Assembly (NCBI GenBank): GCA_020351775.1
Contig: CP070666.1
Span: forward strand, 5,274,650 to 5,338,649
Direction of reading: 5' to 3'
Origin: Gemmatimonadota bacterium
GTDB taxonomy: Bacteria > Gemmatimonadota > Gemmatimonadetes > Gemmatimonadales > GWC2-71-9
Length of the DNA: 64,000 nt
How positions within the stretch are numbered: the first letter of the stretch is position 1; every line of letters begins with the position of its first letter. The notes beneath the pieces are model-generated. The model was not told the DNA's origin, made no database searches, and was given only the letters and a program-made list of their open reading frames with translations. Positions 44,424-54,243 of the stretch are shown here, piece by piece. A program made the translations under genes and the position numbers.

Positions 44424-46883
44424 GTGCAAAAGCGAGCTTATTTCGGAGCGATCAGTGCCATGGCACTGATCGCAACCGCATGCAGCGAATCGCAGTTCCA
44501 GCCCGGCTTTGAGGACGACCGGTTTCCGCCCGTAATTGCCATAGTCAAGACTGCGGGCGACACGCTGGATCTGACTGACGGCATCCAGTTCGGTGTGGTC
44601 GCTTCGGACAACCTGGGACTGAAAAATGTTTCGATTGCCTTGACTGGCGGCTACACGGTCACGATCGACACCACGTTTACCAGCGCCGTGCAGCAGGTTG
44701 CGCTGCAGGTCCAGATCGACTTGCCTCCGACGACCACAGCTGGTGGCCACATCGACATCGCCGCCATAGCGACAGATGGGAACAACCTGACCGGAAGTGC
44801 GCAGGACTCCGTGTTCCTCAGGAACGAAGCCGCCCTTTCGGTGAGAGTGCTCCAGCCCGCAAACGGCTCGATTGCATCCCCGGGACTGGGTATCCCGGTC
44901 GACGTGCAGGCGGCTCAGCAGACCGGTGTGACACAGGCGGGCTACATCGTTACCGGTGTGTTCTCCGACAGCGCTGGTGCAGCTTACAGTGCCCCACTGC
45001 CAGACACGGTTGTCTTCTCAGACACGCTGGTCATTCCGGCAGGCACGTCCGACGGGACATTCGAGATCATTGGTGTTGCCTCTGACTCAGCTGGAAGGGT
45101 GGCCCAGAGCACACCGGTCACGGTGATCGTGCAGTCGATTGCTAACGACACGGATCCTCCGATCGTGACGTTCCAGATCCGCGACCGGGTCGAGGCCACC
45201 GACTCCATCACGGTCAAGGCTACCGATCCCAGCGGAATCGTAGAGATGGGATGGTCGGCCACGCTGCTGGATGGTACGCCCGTCGGAGGTGCAACCACCA
45301 CGTTCGCCGGCAATCTCACCGCGGTGAGCCAGACGTACCCGCTGGACTTCTCGTTTGCGACGCTGCCCCAAACGCTGATCATCACAGCCACGGCGACAGA
45401 TGGCGCCGGGAATCAAGGCCAGGCGAGGGTGGATACAACAGTCACCGGGGCCCTTCGGGCCGACACGGTAATTGTGGTCTACGGCATCACCAATCCGCTC
45501 CCCGCCGGTGGGCGCATAATAGACGCGATCTACAGCCGCAGCCTGAACGAGGTGTACCTCACGAACATCGAACTCAGCAGGTTGGAGGTTCTCCAGCTCG
45601 CCGACACTTCGTTTACCTCGGGTGGTATACCGGTCGGCTCGCAGCCTTGGGGTATTGCATTGTGGCCCCGCGACGCCAACGGAACGGCTGGGGACTCGGT
45701 GGTCGTGGCAAACTCGGGGGGCACGGATCTCTCGATCGTGGACCTGCAGTTGAGGCGCGAGATCCGGCGCCACGCGCTGCCCAACTTCCTGGTCGATGAG
45801 GTCTCGACCGAGCTGGATGCGGCAACTCTGGTAATCCAGATCAAGTTCACACGCCACGATTTCTCGGATCGGCCGCAGTACCTGGGCATGACGTGCCGCC
45901 CCGGTGTGGGACCCTGCGATCCCAATCAGATCCTGGCGGTCTACTCCACGACACCCACGATCGATCAGGACAACCTGCCGCTGCGCGGCTCGCTGCGGTG
46001 GGAGAATCTGACTTCGGCGGTGCCGGAATCCCACTTCTTCTGGGAGCACGCCGAGGTACTGCCGTCTCCGGACGTCGACACACTGCGCGTGATCGTCGAC
46101 AGAGGACCTGTCCTGGGAACTGAGGAGATCCTCAATCCGGCATGCGGTCGTCTGGTGAACATGGAGAACCTTGTGTTCCGCGACATGACGTTCGTGCGCA
46201 ATTCGGGAGACTTCAGTCACGCGCTCGCCGGAGAAGGGCACGTGCCGGTCGGGGAAGGGTTCGCTCAGGCCGTAGGTTTCAACGCCCAGAGCGGTGTGCT
46301 GTCCGCGATATGCACCGGTGACGTCATAACCGGCACCGATACGATACCCTTCAGCGGCCCAATCCACGAGGACCTAGGCATCAGCCCGAGTTTCCGGGTC
46401 AGCGACTTCATCAGCAATACCGCTACGACTGTGACCGCTATCGCGCTGAACTTCAACGGCCTCACGAACCTGGTTCGCACAACGGATTCCGTCTATGTGC
46501 TGGACGAAGCGCTGCGCCTCAAGGGGCTGATAGCGGCCGGCGGCCGGAACGCCGGTATGGACCTCGACTTCGATCACGCGTTCACTGCGGGAGTAGGGGG
46601 AACTCCGGGGACCTGGCCGGTAGGAGCTACGGGGGATCCCAACGACCGCTTGGTTTACCTTGCAAGTACCGAGCCTCAGATCGAAGTCTTCGATACGTAC
46701 TTCTTTGAATCGGTTGCCGTCATACCGATTCGTGACCCCATCATCGGTCCGCTGCGCGTAGCCGAGCAGCCATCGGGTGCTCAGATCCTGGTCGGTGTAA
46801 CGACTTTCGGGGTTGTGACGGTTCAGCTACCCGCAGTAGCCAACCCGTTCCCCACAGACGGTTGGGGGGAGATACAGCACTAG
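44424..46883 (+). CDS. Large lipoprotein with Ig-like and propeller-like regions, pilus-associated
   Basis: An 819-residue unrecognised protein. An N-terminal lipobox (LIATAC, C20) predicts an outer-membrane lipoprotein. Residues about 35-340 form three repeated Ig-like/Big-type domains, seen from recurrent DNLGLKNVSIALTGG-, TDPSGIVEMGWSATL- and ATDGAGNQGQARV-type strands. The remainder has YVTN-like propeller features (IDAIYSRSLNEVYLTN, WGIALWPRD, VYLASTEPQIEVFD). GTG 44424 with AGGAAGG upstream lies 14 bases after pilQ, so it belongs to the pilM-Q operon and is a candidate accessory or adhesin of the pilus. Confidence 0.65.
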   Translation: MQKRAYFGAISAMALIATACSESQFQPGFEDDRFPPVIAIVKTAGDTLDLTDGIQFGVVASDNLGLKNVSIALTGGYTVTIDTTFTSAVQQVALQVQIDLPPTTTAGGHIDIAAIATDGNNLTGSAQDSVFLRNEAALSVRVLQPANGSIASPGLGIPVDVQAAQQTGVTQAGYIVTGVFSDSAGAAYSAPLPDTVVFSDTLVIPAGTSDGTFEIIGVASDSAGRVAQSTPVTVIVQSIANDTDPPIVTFQIRDRVEATDSITVKATDPSGIVEMGWSATLLDGTPVGGATTTFAGNLTAVSQTYPLDFSFATLPQTLIITATATDGAGNQGQARVDTTVTGALRADTVIVVYGITNPLPAGGRIIDAIYSRSLNEVYLTNIELSRLEVLQLADTSFTSGGIPVGSQPWGIALWPRDANGTAGDSVVVANSGGTDLSIVDLQLRREIRRHALPNFLVDEVSTELDAATLVIQIKFTRHDFSDRPQYLGMTCRPGVGPCDPNQILAVYSTTPTIDQDNLPLRGSLRWENLTSAVPESHFFWEHAEVLPSPDVDTLRVIVDRGPVLGTEEILNPACGRLVNMENLVFRDMTFVRNSGDFSHALAGEGHVPVGEGFAQAVGFNAQSGVLSAICTGDVITGTDTIPFSGPIHEDLGISPSFRVSDFISNTATTVTAIALNFNGLTNLVRTTDSVYVLDEALRLKGLIAAGGRNAGMDLDFDHAFTAGVGGTPGTWPVGATGDPNDRLVYLASTEPQIEVFDTYFFESVAVIPIRDPIIGPLRVAEQPSGAQILVGVTTFGVVTVQLPAVANPFPTDGWGEIQH

Positions 46884-46908
46884 GTTGGTTTCAGGATCGG
46901 TCTGTGAA

Positions 46909-46942
46909 AAGAGCCCGGCCCAGAGGTCGGGCTCTCTGTTTG
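46909..46942 (+). terminator. Rho-independent terminator after the pilM-Q operon
   Basis: Stem AGAGCCCG / CGGGCTCT extended by inner pairs around a short loop, preceded by an A-run and followed by CTGTTTGG. Confidence 0.75.
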
Positions 46943-47043
46943 GTGCGATAAGCGCGGCGGCTAGGGTAGATTGTTTCTCATGTGGCACTGATGCCGCACG
47001 AGGCTATACCTCATTCCTTTTACGGGAACGGTGACTGTCTGTG

Positions 47044-48243
47044 ATGATTCGATTCACCACTGCTGGCGAATCACACGGTCAAGCTCTAGTGGCCATCCTG
47101 GAGGGCATTCCCGCGGGACTGCAGATCACCGCTGAGGATGTGAACTCCGAACTCAGACGGCGCATGAGCGGGTACGGTCGTGGCGCGCGCATGAACATCG
47201 AATCGGACGCGGTGGAGTTCTTGGCGGGTATACGTGCGGGGGAGACTCTGGGATCGCCTATTGCTCTGCTGGTGCGAAACCTCGACTGGGAGAACTGGTC
47301 CGCTATCATGGCGCCGGAACCGCTTGGAAGAGGCACGCGCAAGCGGAAGGTAACGCGACCCCGCCCGGGTCATGCTGACCTCGTCGGCGTGTTGAAGTAT
47401 GATCGGAGTGATGCCCGGGATATCTTGGAACGCGCAAGCGCGCGTGAGACGGCGGCCCGTGTAGCCTGCGGAGCGGTGTGTCGCAGACTACTCGCCGAGT
47501 TCGGGATCGAGATCGGCAGCCACGTCGTCCAGCTAGGGACCGTGGTTGCCACGCGTCCCGGACAGCTCCCCACCCCTCTTAACGCGGCGGCTGACCAGTC
47601 GGCTGTCCGGTGCCTGGATGATGCGGCAGCGCAATTGATGGTAGCGGGTATCGATGCGGCTATTCGTGACAAGGACACCCTGGGTGGGGTAGCGGAAGTG
47701 GTTCTCCGCGGCCTTGTCGTTGGCTTGGGTTCCCACGTGTCCTGGGACCGGAAGCTCGACGGCAGGCTGGCGGGAGCGATGATGTCGATTCCGGCCGTGA
47801 AGGGCGTCGAGATCGGACTGGGGTTCGAGGGTGCAGGGCGTAGCGGCTCACGGGCGCACGATGAAATTGCGTGGGGTGGCAACGCCCGGACCGGCGGGTT
47901 TGTCCGAAAGAGCAACCGAGCGGGTGGGCTGGAGGGAGGCATTAGCACGGGCGAACCGGTTGTCTTGCGCTTGGCGATGAAGCCGATCTCAACGCTGCGT
48001 CGGCCGCTGGGCACCGTGAATCTCACAACGGGGAAGGCCGGGCGTGCCCAGTCCGAGCGCTCTGACGTGACTGCAGTACCGGCGATGGGGGTCATCGCGG
48101 AAGCGATGGCTGCCCTGGTCCTGGCCCAAGCGATGGTGGAGAAGTTCGGTGGCGATTCGCTTTCGGAGATGCGCAGCAACTACGACGCCTACGTGCAGGG
48201 GCTGGGGGCCCGTTGGAGTGCGGCTCATGGGGGCGGTGAGTGA
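47044..48243 (+). CDS. aroC: Chorismate synthase AroC
   Basis: Last common step of aromatic biosynthesis: EPSP to chorismate, needing reduced FMN. The 399-residue protein shows GESHG at the N-terminus, RRMSGYGRGARM and RASARETAARVA, the FMN/substrate motifs. ATG 47044 is chosen; GTG 47041 directly before it is an alternative. It overlaps aroK by four bases. Confidence 0.96.
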   Translation: MIRFTTAGESHGQALVAILEGIPAGLQITAEDVNSELRRRMSGYGRGARMNIESDAVEFLAGIRAGETLGSPIALLVRNLDWENWSAIMAPEPLGRGTRKRKVTRPRPGHADLVGVLKYDRSDARDILERASARETAARVACGAVCRRLLAEFGIEIGSHVVQLGTVVATRPGQLPTPLNAAADQSAVRCLDDAAAQLMVAGIDAAIRDKDTLGGVAEVVLRGLVVGLGSHVSWDRKLDGRLAGAMMSIPAVKGVEIGLGFEGAGRSGSRAHDEIAWGGNARTGGFVRKSNRAGGLEGGISTGEPVVLRLAMKPISTLRRPLGTVNLTTGKAGRAQSERSDVTAVPAMGVIAEAMAALVLAQAMVEKFGGDSLSEMRSNYDAYVQGLGARWSAAHGGGE

Positions 48244-48752
48244 AACGGCACCTCATCTTGGTGGGCCTACCAGGTGCGGGCAAGAGTACCGTGGGTCGGC
48301 TGGTTGCCGCGAGCCTGGGGACCCCAATCCAAGACGTGGATGCTTTGATCGAGGAGAGGTTGGGGATTTCGATCAAGGAGATCTTTGCCTCCCGCGGGGA
48401 GGCAGAGTTCCGCGAGCTGGAACGAGCTGAGACTGTGCAGCTACTCTTGGATCCGCCGGCCGTAATCGTCCCGGGGGGCGGCTGGGCCGCTCAACCGGGG
48501 AACCTGGAATCCGTGGTCGGAAAAGCCCTGACCGTCTATCTCGCGACCTCCCCCAGCACCGCACTCGCTCGAGTCGGAGACGTGGACACAAGGCCGCTCC
48601 TGGCTGGTGATGACCGGGCGGCACGATTCGAGTCTCTACTGGCCGCCAGAGAGCCTTACTACGAGAGATGCGATGTGACTGTCCCGACGGACGGTAGGAC
48701 CGTGGGCGAGATAGCCCGGGAGGTGATTGAGCTTGCGCTCGAGTGCGAGTGA
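48240..48752 (+). CDS. aroK: Shikimate kinase AroK
   Basis: Phosphorylates shikimate at O3 with ATP, two steps before AroC. The 170-residue protein has Walker A GLPGAGKST (9-17), the DVDALIEE substrate aspartates and the GGGW stretch after VIVPGG. Start GTG 48240, coupled to aroC. Confidence 0.93.
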   Translation: MKRHLILVGLPGAGKSTVGRLVAASLGTPIQDVDALIEERLGISIKEIFASRGEAEFRELERAETVQLLLDPPAVIVPGGGWAAQPGNLESVVGKALTVYLATSPSTALARVGDVDTRPLLAGDDRAARFESLLAAREPYYERCDVTVPTDGRTVGEIAREVIELALECE

Positions 48753-48981
48753 TTGTAACTATGCGCCCCTTACACTGTGTTGATCGGTCCGGGTGTGTAG
48801 CGCGATAACCTCTTGGTGACGTTACAGTTAAAGGAGGCTATCCGAGACGCTGGATCGTCACTGAGGCCCTGCTCTGGCGCGGGCTCAGCCGTGGGTTGAA
48901 GAAGCAGGTGTCGTGTTGAGGCTGTGTTGACGGTGCTGGCTTAGCTAGAGAGAGTCGATAACGGCGGTGATTGACGAGCAT
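48753..48981 (+). other. Intergenic leader region before topA
   Basis: No gene recognised. It holds a strong Shine-Dalgarno-like AAAGGAGG (48832-48839) with no start codon at a usable distance, and an imperfect hairpin CTGAGgCCC / GGGCTCAG (48861-48888) that could shape the topA leader. No convincing promoter was found. Confidence 0.35.
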
Positions 48982-51360
48982 ATGGCACCACAGAAACGGA
49001 GCACGAAGAAGAAGCCGGCGCAGAAGCGAAAGTCGACGACCAAGCGGAAGCGGGCGGCTAAGGCGACCAAGGGGAAGCCGGCAGTGCGCCGCAAGCCGGC
49101 GGCACGGCAGGTGAATGCTCTGGTAGTGGTCGAATCCCCTACCAAGGCACGTACGATCGGCAGGTACCTAGGTAGAGGCTATGCCGTCAAGGCTACGGTC
49201 GGACACGTGCGCGATCTGCCCCAGCGCGAGTTGGGCGTCGAGATAGAGAAGGGCTTTCAGCCCAAGTACGTCACCATACGGGGAAAGGGCAAGACGCTAG
49301 CGGAACTGAAGCGCACCGCTAGTGACGCCTCTGTAGTCTATCTCGCCACCGACCCCGACCGTGAAGGTGAGGCAATCGCTTGGCATGTCGCGGAACAGAT
49401 CGGAAACGGTAGCCACGTGCAACGGGTGCTGTTTCACGAGATCACGCAGTCTGCCATCGCAGAGGCGATGGCGCATCCCGCTGAGATCGACGAACGGAAG
49501 GTGGAGGCTCAACAGGCTCGGCGGATCCTCGACCGGCTGGTGGGCTACAAGGCGAGCCCCTTGCTGTGGAAGTCGGTGAAGACCGGGCTTTCCGCCGGGC
49601 GGGTGCAAACGGTGGCATTGCGTCTCATCGTAGAACGGGAAGGTGAAATACGCGCGTTCAAGCCTGACGAGTATTGGACGATAGAAGCGGAGCTGGAGGC
49701 TCAGGCCAAGCGTTTCACCGCGAAGTTGCACAAAGTCAAGGGCCGCAAGCCCGACGTCAGATCCGAGTCGGCCGCCAACAAGATCGTGTCCGCCGTCACC
49801 GGCAAGGACTTCGTGGTATCGGAAGTACAGCGGAAACAACGGCGCAAGCGGCCCGCAGCTCCGTTTATCACGAGCACCTTGCAGCAGGAAGCGGCTAAAC
49901 GGCTCGGTTTCACGGCCAGGCGTACGATGAGCTGCGCGCAGCAGCTTTACGAGGGAGTTGAGCTGGGTGACGAGGGGGCGGTTGGGCTCATAACCTACAT
50001 GCGCACCGACTCCACTAGAGTTGCGGCAAGCGCGATAGAAGAGGTTCGTTCGTACATCAAAAGTGAATACGACGATCGGTATCTGCCGGCAAAGCCCAAT
50101 CTCTACAAGACCAAGAAGGCTGCGCGGGCTCAGGACGCACATGAAGCTGTGCGCCCGACCGACGTAAGCAAAACACCCGATCACGTCAAGAAGTACTTGA
50201 CCAGTGATCAGAAGAAGCTGTACCAGCTCATCTGGAAACGGTTCGTCGCATCACAGATGACGCCGGCGGTCTACGATACGACGACCCTCGACTTCACTGT
50301 GGGCCAATATGTTTTTCGTGCAACCGGATCAGTCATCGTGTTTGACGGATTCCACGCTGTCTACTTCGAGGCCAAGGAGGTAGAGGAGGAGAAGACATTC
50401 GAGGAACTGGCACCGGTCCCCGCTCTGGAGGAAGGCGACAAGGCAATCGTTGTCGAGATCGCTGGCAAGCAACACTTCACTGAGCCGCCACCGCGCTACA
50501 GTGAGGCTAGCTTGGTGAAACAGCTGGAGACGATGGGCATCGGCCGTCCGAGTACGTACAGCAGCATCGTTTCGACACTGAGGGATCGGGCCTACGTCCG
50601 CATGGAAAGCCGTCGCTTCCATCCGACGGAGCTGGGTGAGACGGTGACTCGGGTCCTCGTAGCCCGGTTCCCGAACATCTTCAATGTCGAGTTCACCTCG
50701 GAGATGGAGAACGAGCTTGACAAGGTCGAGGACGGAGAGCTGGCGTGGCGCACGGTGCTGGAGAACTTCTATGGTCCGTTTGCCAGGGCTTTGGAGCAGG
50801 CAGACACGGCGACCATGATTCGCGAAGCATTCGACGTAGAAACCATAGAACGGGAACCATGTCCTGATTGTGGCGGCAAGCTGACGGTGAAGAGCGGTCG
50901 GTTCGGTCCGTTCATCGCGTGCACCAACTATCCCGAGTGCCGTCACACGAAACCGCTCAAACGAGACAAGGTGGCGGATCGGCCGACGGAAGAGATCTGC
51001 CGTGACTGTGGTGCGCCCATGGTTGTGAAGACGGGCCGCTACGGTGAGTTCCTTGCTTGCACCAAGTACCCCAAATGCAGGCACACCCGCCCGGTCCCTC
51101 TAGGTGTGGACTGCCCCAAGTGCAAGTCGGGTGACCTGACCGAACGACGAACGCGGCGAGGTCGGTCGTTCTTCGGATGTTCCGATTACCCGGATTGCGA
51201 TTTCTCGACTTGGTATCGACCCGTCGCAGAATCATGCCCGTCTTGCGGCAACGTCGGAGCGGAGACGCGCTCAAGCAAGGCGCGCGGTGACTACCTCCGC
51301 TGCCTCAAGTGCGCTCACGAGTTCATGCCAAAGGAGGCCGGCGCGGCGGCACCCAAGTGA
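48982..51360 (+). CDS. topA: DNA topoisomerase I with lysine-rich N-terminal tail
   Basis: Type IA topoisomerase (792 residues) that relaxes negative supercoils. About 45 lysine/arginine-rich residues precede the Toprim domain (NALVVVESPTKAR; acidic TDPDREGE). The catalytic tyrosine is Y339 in GLITYMRTDSTR. The C-terminus carries four four-cysteine zinc fingers, the last of a different form (CPSC ... CLKC). ATG 48982 is used; GTG 48967 is in frame five codons upstream, and neither has a strong ribosome binding site. The stop overlaps trmFO. Confidence 0.95.
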   Translation: MAPQKRSTKKKPAQKRKSTTKRKRAAKATKGKPAVRRKPAARQVNALVVVESPTKARTIGRYLGRGYAVKATVGHVRDLPQRELGVEIEKGFQPKYVTIRGKGKTLAELKRTASDASVVYLATDPDREGEAIAWHVAEQIGNGSHVQRVLFHEITQSAIAEAMAHPAEIDERKVEAQQARRILDRLVGYKASPLLWKSVKTGLSAGRVQTVALRLIVEREGEIRAFKPDEYWTIEAELEAQAKRFTAKLHKVKGRKPDVRSESAANKIVSAVTGKDFVVSEVQRKQRRKRPAAPFITSTLQQEAAKRLGFTARRTMSCAQQLYEGVELGDEGAVGLITYMRTDSTRVAASAIEEVRSYIKSEYDDRYLPAKPNLYKTKKAARAQDAHEAVRPTDVSKTPDHVKKYLTSDQKKLYQLIWKRFVASQMTPAVYDTTTLDFTVGQYVFRATGSVIVFDGFHAVYFEAKEVEEEKTFEELAPVPALEEGDKAIVVEIAGKQHFTEPPPRYSEASLVKQLETMGIGRPSTYSSIVSTLRDRAYVRMESRRFHPTELGETVTRVLVARFPNIFNVEFTSEMENELDKVEDGELAWRTVLENFYGPFARALEQADTATMIREAFDVETIEREPCPDCGGKLTVKSGRFGPFIACTNYPECRHTKPLKRDKVADRPTEEICRDCGAPMVVKTGRYGEFLACTKYPKCRHTRPVPLGVDCPKCKSGDLTERRTRRGRSFFGCSDYPDCDFSTWYRPVAESCPSCGNVGAETRSSKARGDYLRCLKCAHEFMPKEAGAAAPK

Positions 51361-52670
51361 GTGTTGTAGTGGTTGGTGGCGGCCTCGCCGGGTGCGAGGC
51401 CGCCTGGGCTCTCGCCGAGCGAGGTAAGGCGGTTACACTCATAGAAATGCGGCCGCACGTTGGCACACCGGCGCACAAGACGGACCAACTGGCCGAGATC
51501 GTCTGTAGCAACACCTTCAAGTCGACTGAAATCACCAACGCGCACGGTCTCCTCAAGGCCGAGCTCGTGCTGCTGAACAGCTTGCTCATGGATGTCGCGC
51601 AACGGACGCGTGTACCCGGGGGCGTGGCGTTGGCAGTGGACCGCTCGATGTTCAGCGCGATGGTAACGGATCGTGTGATGCAGCACCCGAGTATCGTGGT
51701 CGAACGGAGGGAGGTCACGGATCTGACCTCACCGGCTGTAGTTGCCACAGGGCCGTTGACATCGGACGCATTGGCCAGCGCCATCCAGCAGAGGATCGGC
51801 GGTGAAGCCCTCGCCTTCTATGACGCAATTGCCCCAATCGTAAGCGGCGAATCACTGGATTGGGGGTCGCTGTACCGGATGTCGCGCTATGGCAAGGGTG
51901 GCGGCGCGGACTACGTGAATGCTCCGCTTGATCCAGACCGGTACTACGAATTGATCGATAGCCTGCTCCGCGCAGACCGATTCGTCGCTCATAGCTTCGA
52001 TGAAATCCCGTATTTTGAAGGGTGTCTGCCGATTGAGGAAATGGCCCGTCGCGGCCGGGATACTCTGAGATACGGACCATTGAAACCAGTCGGTCTGGCT
52101 GACCCCAGAACTCGAAGGGAGCCATTCGCTGTGGTCCAGCTGAGACAAGAGGACCTGGCTGGACAGATGTGGAACATGGTAGGATTCCAGACGCGATTGA
52201 AGATCCCGGAACAGAAGCGTGTGTTTCGTACCATACCGGGATTGCAGCATGCCGAGTTCCTGCGATACGGCAGCGTTCACCGGAACACTTACCTCAACTC
52301 TCCGGCTGCGCTTACGGCTCATCTGTCGGCGAAGGATGACCCGCTGCTGCTGTTTGCCGGACAGCTCGTCGGCGTCGAAGGATACACCGAGTCCTTGGCT
52401 ACGGGTCTCCTCGCTGGCGTGAACCTGGCTCGGATGCTGGATGGCGACGATCCCCTCGTCCCTCCTGGGGAAACCATGCTCGGCGCTTTGCTGCGATACG
52501 TCCATGCAGCGGATCCCGAACGGTTCCAGCCGATGAATGCCAACTTTGGCCTTCTGCCGCCGTTGGATCCGCCCGTACGCAACAAACGACTCAAACGGGA
52601 GGCGTTGGCGGAGCGAGCGATTGCTGCCATGCAGAGCTTCGTCGGTCACCTATCAGGAGTAGCCGCGTGA
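51357..52670 (+). CDS. trmFO: tRNA (uracil-54-C5) methyltransferase TrmFO
   Basis: Folate- and FAD-dependent enzyme making ribothymidine at tRNA position 54. The 437-residue protein begins with the FAD-binding VVVVGGGLAGCEAAW and contains the TrmFO-typical CSNTFKS, GVALAVDRSMFS and VGVEGYTESLATGL segments. GTG 51357 overlaps the topA stop; the longer frame from 51309 lies in topA. The topA-trmFO-xerC-hslVU order is also known from Gram-positive bacteria. Confidence 0.95.
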   Translation: MSVVVVGGGLAGCEAAWALAERGKAVTLIEMRPHVGTPAHKTDQLAEIVCSNTFKSTEITNAHGLLKAELVLLNSLLMDVAQRTRVPGGVALAVDRSMFSAMVTDRVMQHPSIVVERREVTDLTSPAVVATGPLTSDALASAIQQRIGGEALAFYDAIAPIVSGESLDWGSLYRMSRYGKGGGADYVNAPLDPDRYYELIDSLLRADRFVAHSFDEIPYFEGCLPIEEMARRGRDTLRYGPLKPVGLADPRTRREPFAVVQLRQEDLAGQMWNMVGFQTRLKIPEQKRVFRTIPGLQHAEFLRYGSVHRNTYLNSPAALTAHLSAKDDPLLLFAGQLVGVEGYTESLATGLLAGVNLARMLDGDDPLVPPGETMLGALLRYVHAADPERFQPMNANFGLLPPLDPPVRNKRLKREALAERAIAAMQSFVGHLSGVAA

Positions 52671-53602
52671 GTTCCACTGCGCTCGCGGATATCGATGAGT
52701 TCCTGACATACCTCAGCAAGGAGAGGCAGGACTCGAGCCACACGGTGAAGGCGTATGGTAGGGATCTTGCCTCGTTCGCTTCGTTCTGCGACGCGTACTA
52801 CGGAGGTGCCAGCCTGTGGGAGTGGGGCTCCGTGGATCGCCTCGCCATTCGTGGTTTCATGGGAGAGTTGCGCCGCCGTGGACTGTCCAAGCGGTCGGTG
52901 GCACGTGCGATATCGGCACTGCGCGCCCTGTATCGCTTCCTCGGCGTTCGGCGCGGCACAGAAGGCAATCCGGCGGCCAACGTGAGACTGCCACAGGCCG
53001 AGCGCAGACTTCCTGCGGTGCTGGACCGTGCGCAAGTGGAGCTCCTCTTTGAGTACGCCGAGACCATCGCATCACGAGGTGGCTTCAAGCCGACGCGTGA
53101 CCTGGCGATGCTCGAGACGTTCTATTCGACCGGTATGCGTCTGTCGGAAATGGCAGGACTCGAGATGGCGCATGTGGATCTGGTGACTGAGTTGGTGAAG
53201 GTACGCGGGAAGGGAAGGAAGGAACGGATAGTCCCGATCGGAAGCTACGCTGCGAGTGCGCTGCGCAACTACTACGTGGAACGCGAATCGCTATTGGCCA
53301 GAATCCCTCGTGGCCGGGCGGATCTCGACGCAGTCTTCCTGTCGACCAAGGGCGCACGGCTCTCTCCTCGGGGGGTGCAGTACGTCGTACGGCAGTTTCT
53401 CAGCATGCTGGATGATGACGCCGGGCTGAAGGTCCACAGCTTGCGGCATAGTTTCGCAACTCACATGCTGGACTCAGGGGCTGACTTGCGCGCTGTTCAG
53501 GAGTTGTTGGGACATGCCTCGTTGAGCACGACACAGGTGTATACTCATACGAGCGTCGCCAGGCTGAAGAAGGTGTACGATCAGGCTCATCCAAGAGCGT
53601 GA
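52667..53602 (+). CDS. xerC: Tyrosine recombinase XerC
   Basis: Chromosome-dimer resolution recombinase (311 residues) with an N-terminal SAM-like DNA-binding domain (about 8-95) and a catalytic domain holding R158, K182, H257, R260, H283 and nucleophile Y292 (LGHASLSTTQVYTH). GTG 52667 overlaps the trmFO stop. Housekeeping context and full length argue against a phage integrase. Confidence 0.93.
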   Translation: MSSTALADIDEFLTYLSKERQDSSHTVKAYGRDLASFASFCDAYYGGASLWEWGSVDRLAIRGFMGELRRRGLSKRSVARAISALRALYRFLGVRRGTEGNPAANVRLPQAERRLPAVLDRAQVELLFEYAETIASRGGFKPTRDLAMLETFYSTGMRLSEMAGLEMAHVDLVTELVKVRGKGRKERIVPIGSYAASALRNYYVERESLLARIPRGRADLDAVFLSTKGARLSPRGVQYVVRQFLSMLDDDAGLKVHSLRHSFATHMLDSGADLRAVQELLGHASLSTTQVYTHTSVARLKKVYDQAHPRA

Positions 53603-53668
53603 CACTCGTTCCTTCCTACTCCATTTGCGGCGTGGAGGAGGGAAAGGGTGACGGAGGTAAAGGGACAT

Positions 53669-54214
53669 ATGAAGGACCAGCTGCGTTTCCACGCGACCAC
53701 GATTCTCAGCGTTCGGGCGGCCGGCAAGGTAGCCATGGGCGGCGACGGCCAGGTTACCGTGGGCGATACAGTCATGAAGGCTCACGCCAACAAGGTCCGT
53801 GAGTTGGCAGGCAAGCGGGTCTTGGCCGGCTTCGCTGGTGCAGCGGCCGACGCCTTCACTCTGTTCGAGAAGTTCGAAGAGAAACTAGAGCGCTATCCCG
53901 GCAATCTATCGCGGGCGGTGGTGGAGCTGGCCAAGGACTGGCGAAGCGATCGGGTACTGCGGCGCCTGGAGGCCTTGTTGGCGGTTGCGAACAAGGAACA
54001 CTCCTTTGTCGTGAGTGGCAGCGGTGAGCTGATAGAGCCTGACGATGGCATCATCGCAATCGGGAGCGGTGGCAACTACGCGCTGGCAGCAGCTCGCGCG
54101 TTGGCCACCAACTCGGATCTTTCTGCCAGGGAGATCGTACAACAGGGTCTGGAAATAGCTTCGGATATCTGTGTCTACACCAATCGACACATCAGCATTC
54201 TGGAGCTGGCGTAA
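53669..54214 (+). CDS. hslV: HslV protease subunit (ClpQ)
   Basis: Proteolytic chamber of the HslUV protease (181 residues). The catalytic Thr1 is T10, after propeptide MKDQLRFHA as in Bacillus ClpQ, so self-cleavage is expected. GDGQVT and the [14 protein letters not shown] segment are conserved. ATG 53669 gives a family-like propeptide; GTG 53648 has a stronger ribosome binding site (GGAGGAGG) and would add seven residues to a part that is removed anyway. Confidence 0.93.
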   Translation: MKDQLRFHATTILSVRAAGKVAMGGDGQVTVGDTVMKAHANKVRELAGKRVLAGFAGAAADAFTLFEKFEEKLERYPGNLSRAVVELAKDWRSDRVLRRLEALLAVANKEHSFVVSGSGELIEPDDGIIAIGSGGNYALAAARALATNSDLSAREIVQQGLEIASDICVYTNRHISILELA

Positions 54215-54243
54215 TGCAGATGCCGGTCAAGTGAGATGGAGAT

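Noticed and set aside
45087-46367. A 426-codon minus-strand open frame opposite the large lipoprotein
   Set aside because: Composition is Arg/His/Gly-rich with no domain, and the plus-strand frame has a lipobox, ribosome binding site and operon position.
46983-46998. Sigma-54-like TGGCAC...GC element before aroC
   Set aside because: The -12 TT is replaced by CC, the element overlaps a small hairpin, and a housekeeping aroC gene gives no reason to expect sigma-54.
48832-48839. Strong AAAGGAGG ribosome binding site suggesting a small ORF before topA
   Set aside because: No ATG, GTG or TTG follows within usable distance.
52667-53602. Tyrosine recombinase as a sign of an integrated element
   Set aside because: It has XerC length and catalytic set, is coupled to trmFO, and is flanked by hslVU; no attachment repeats or phage genes are seen.
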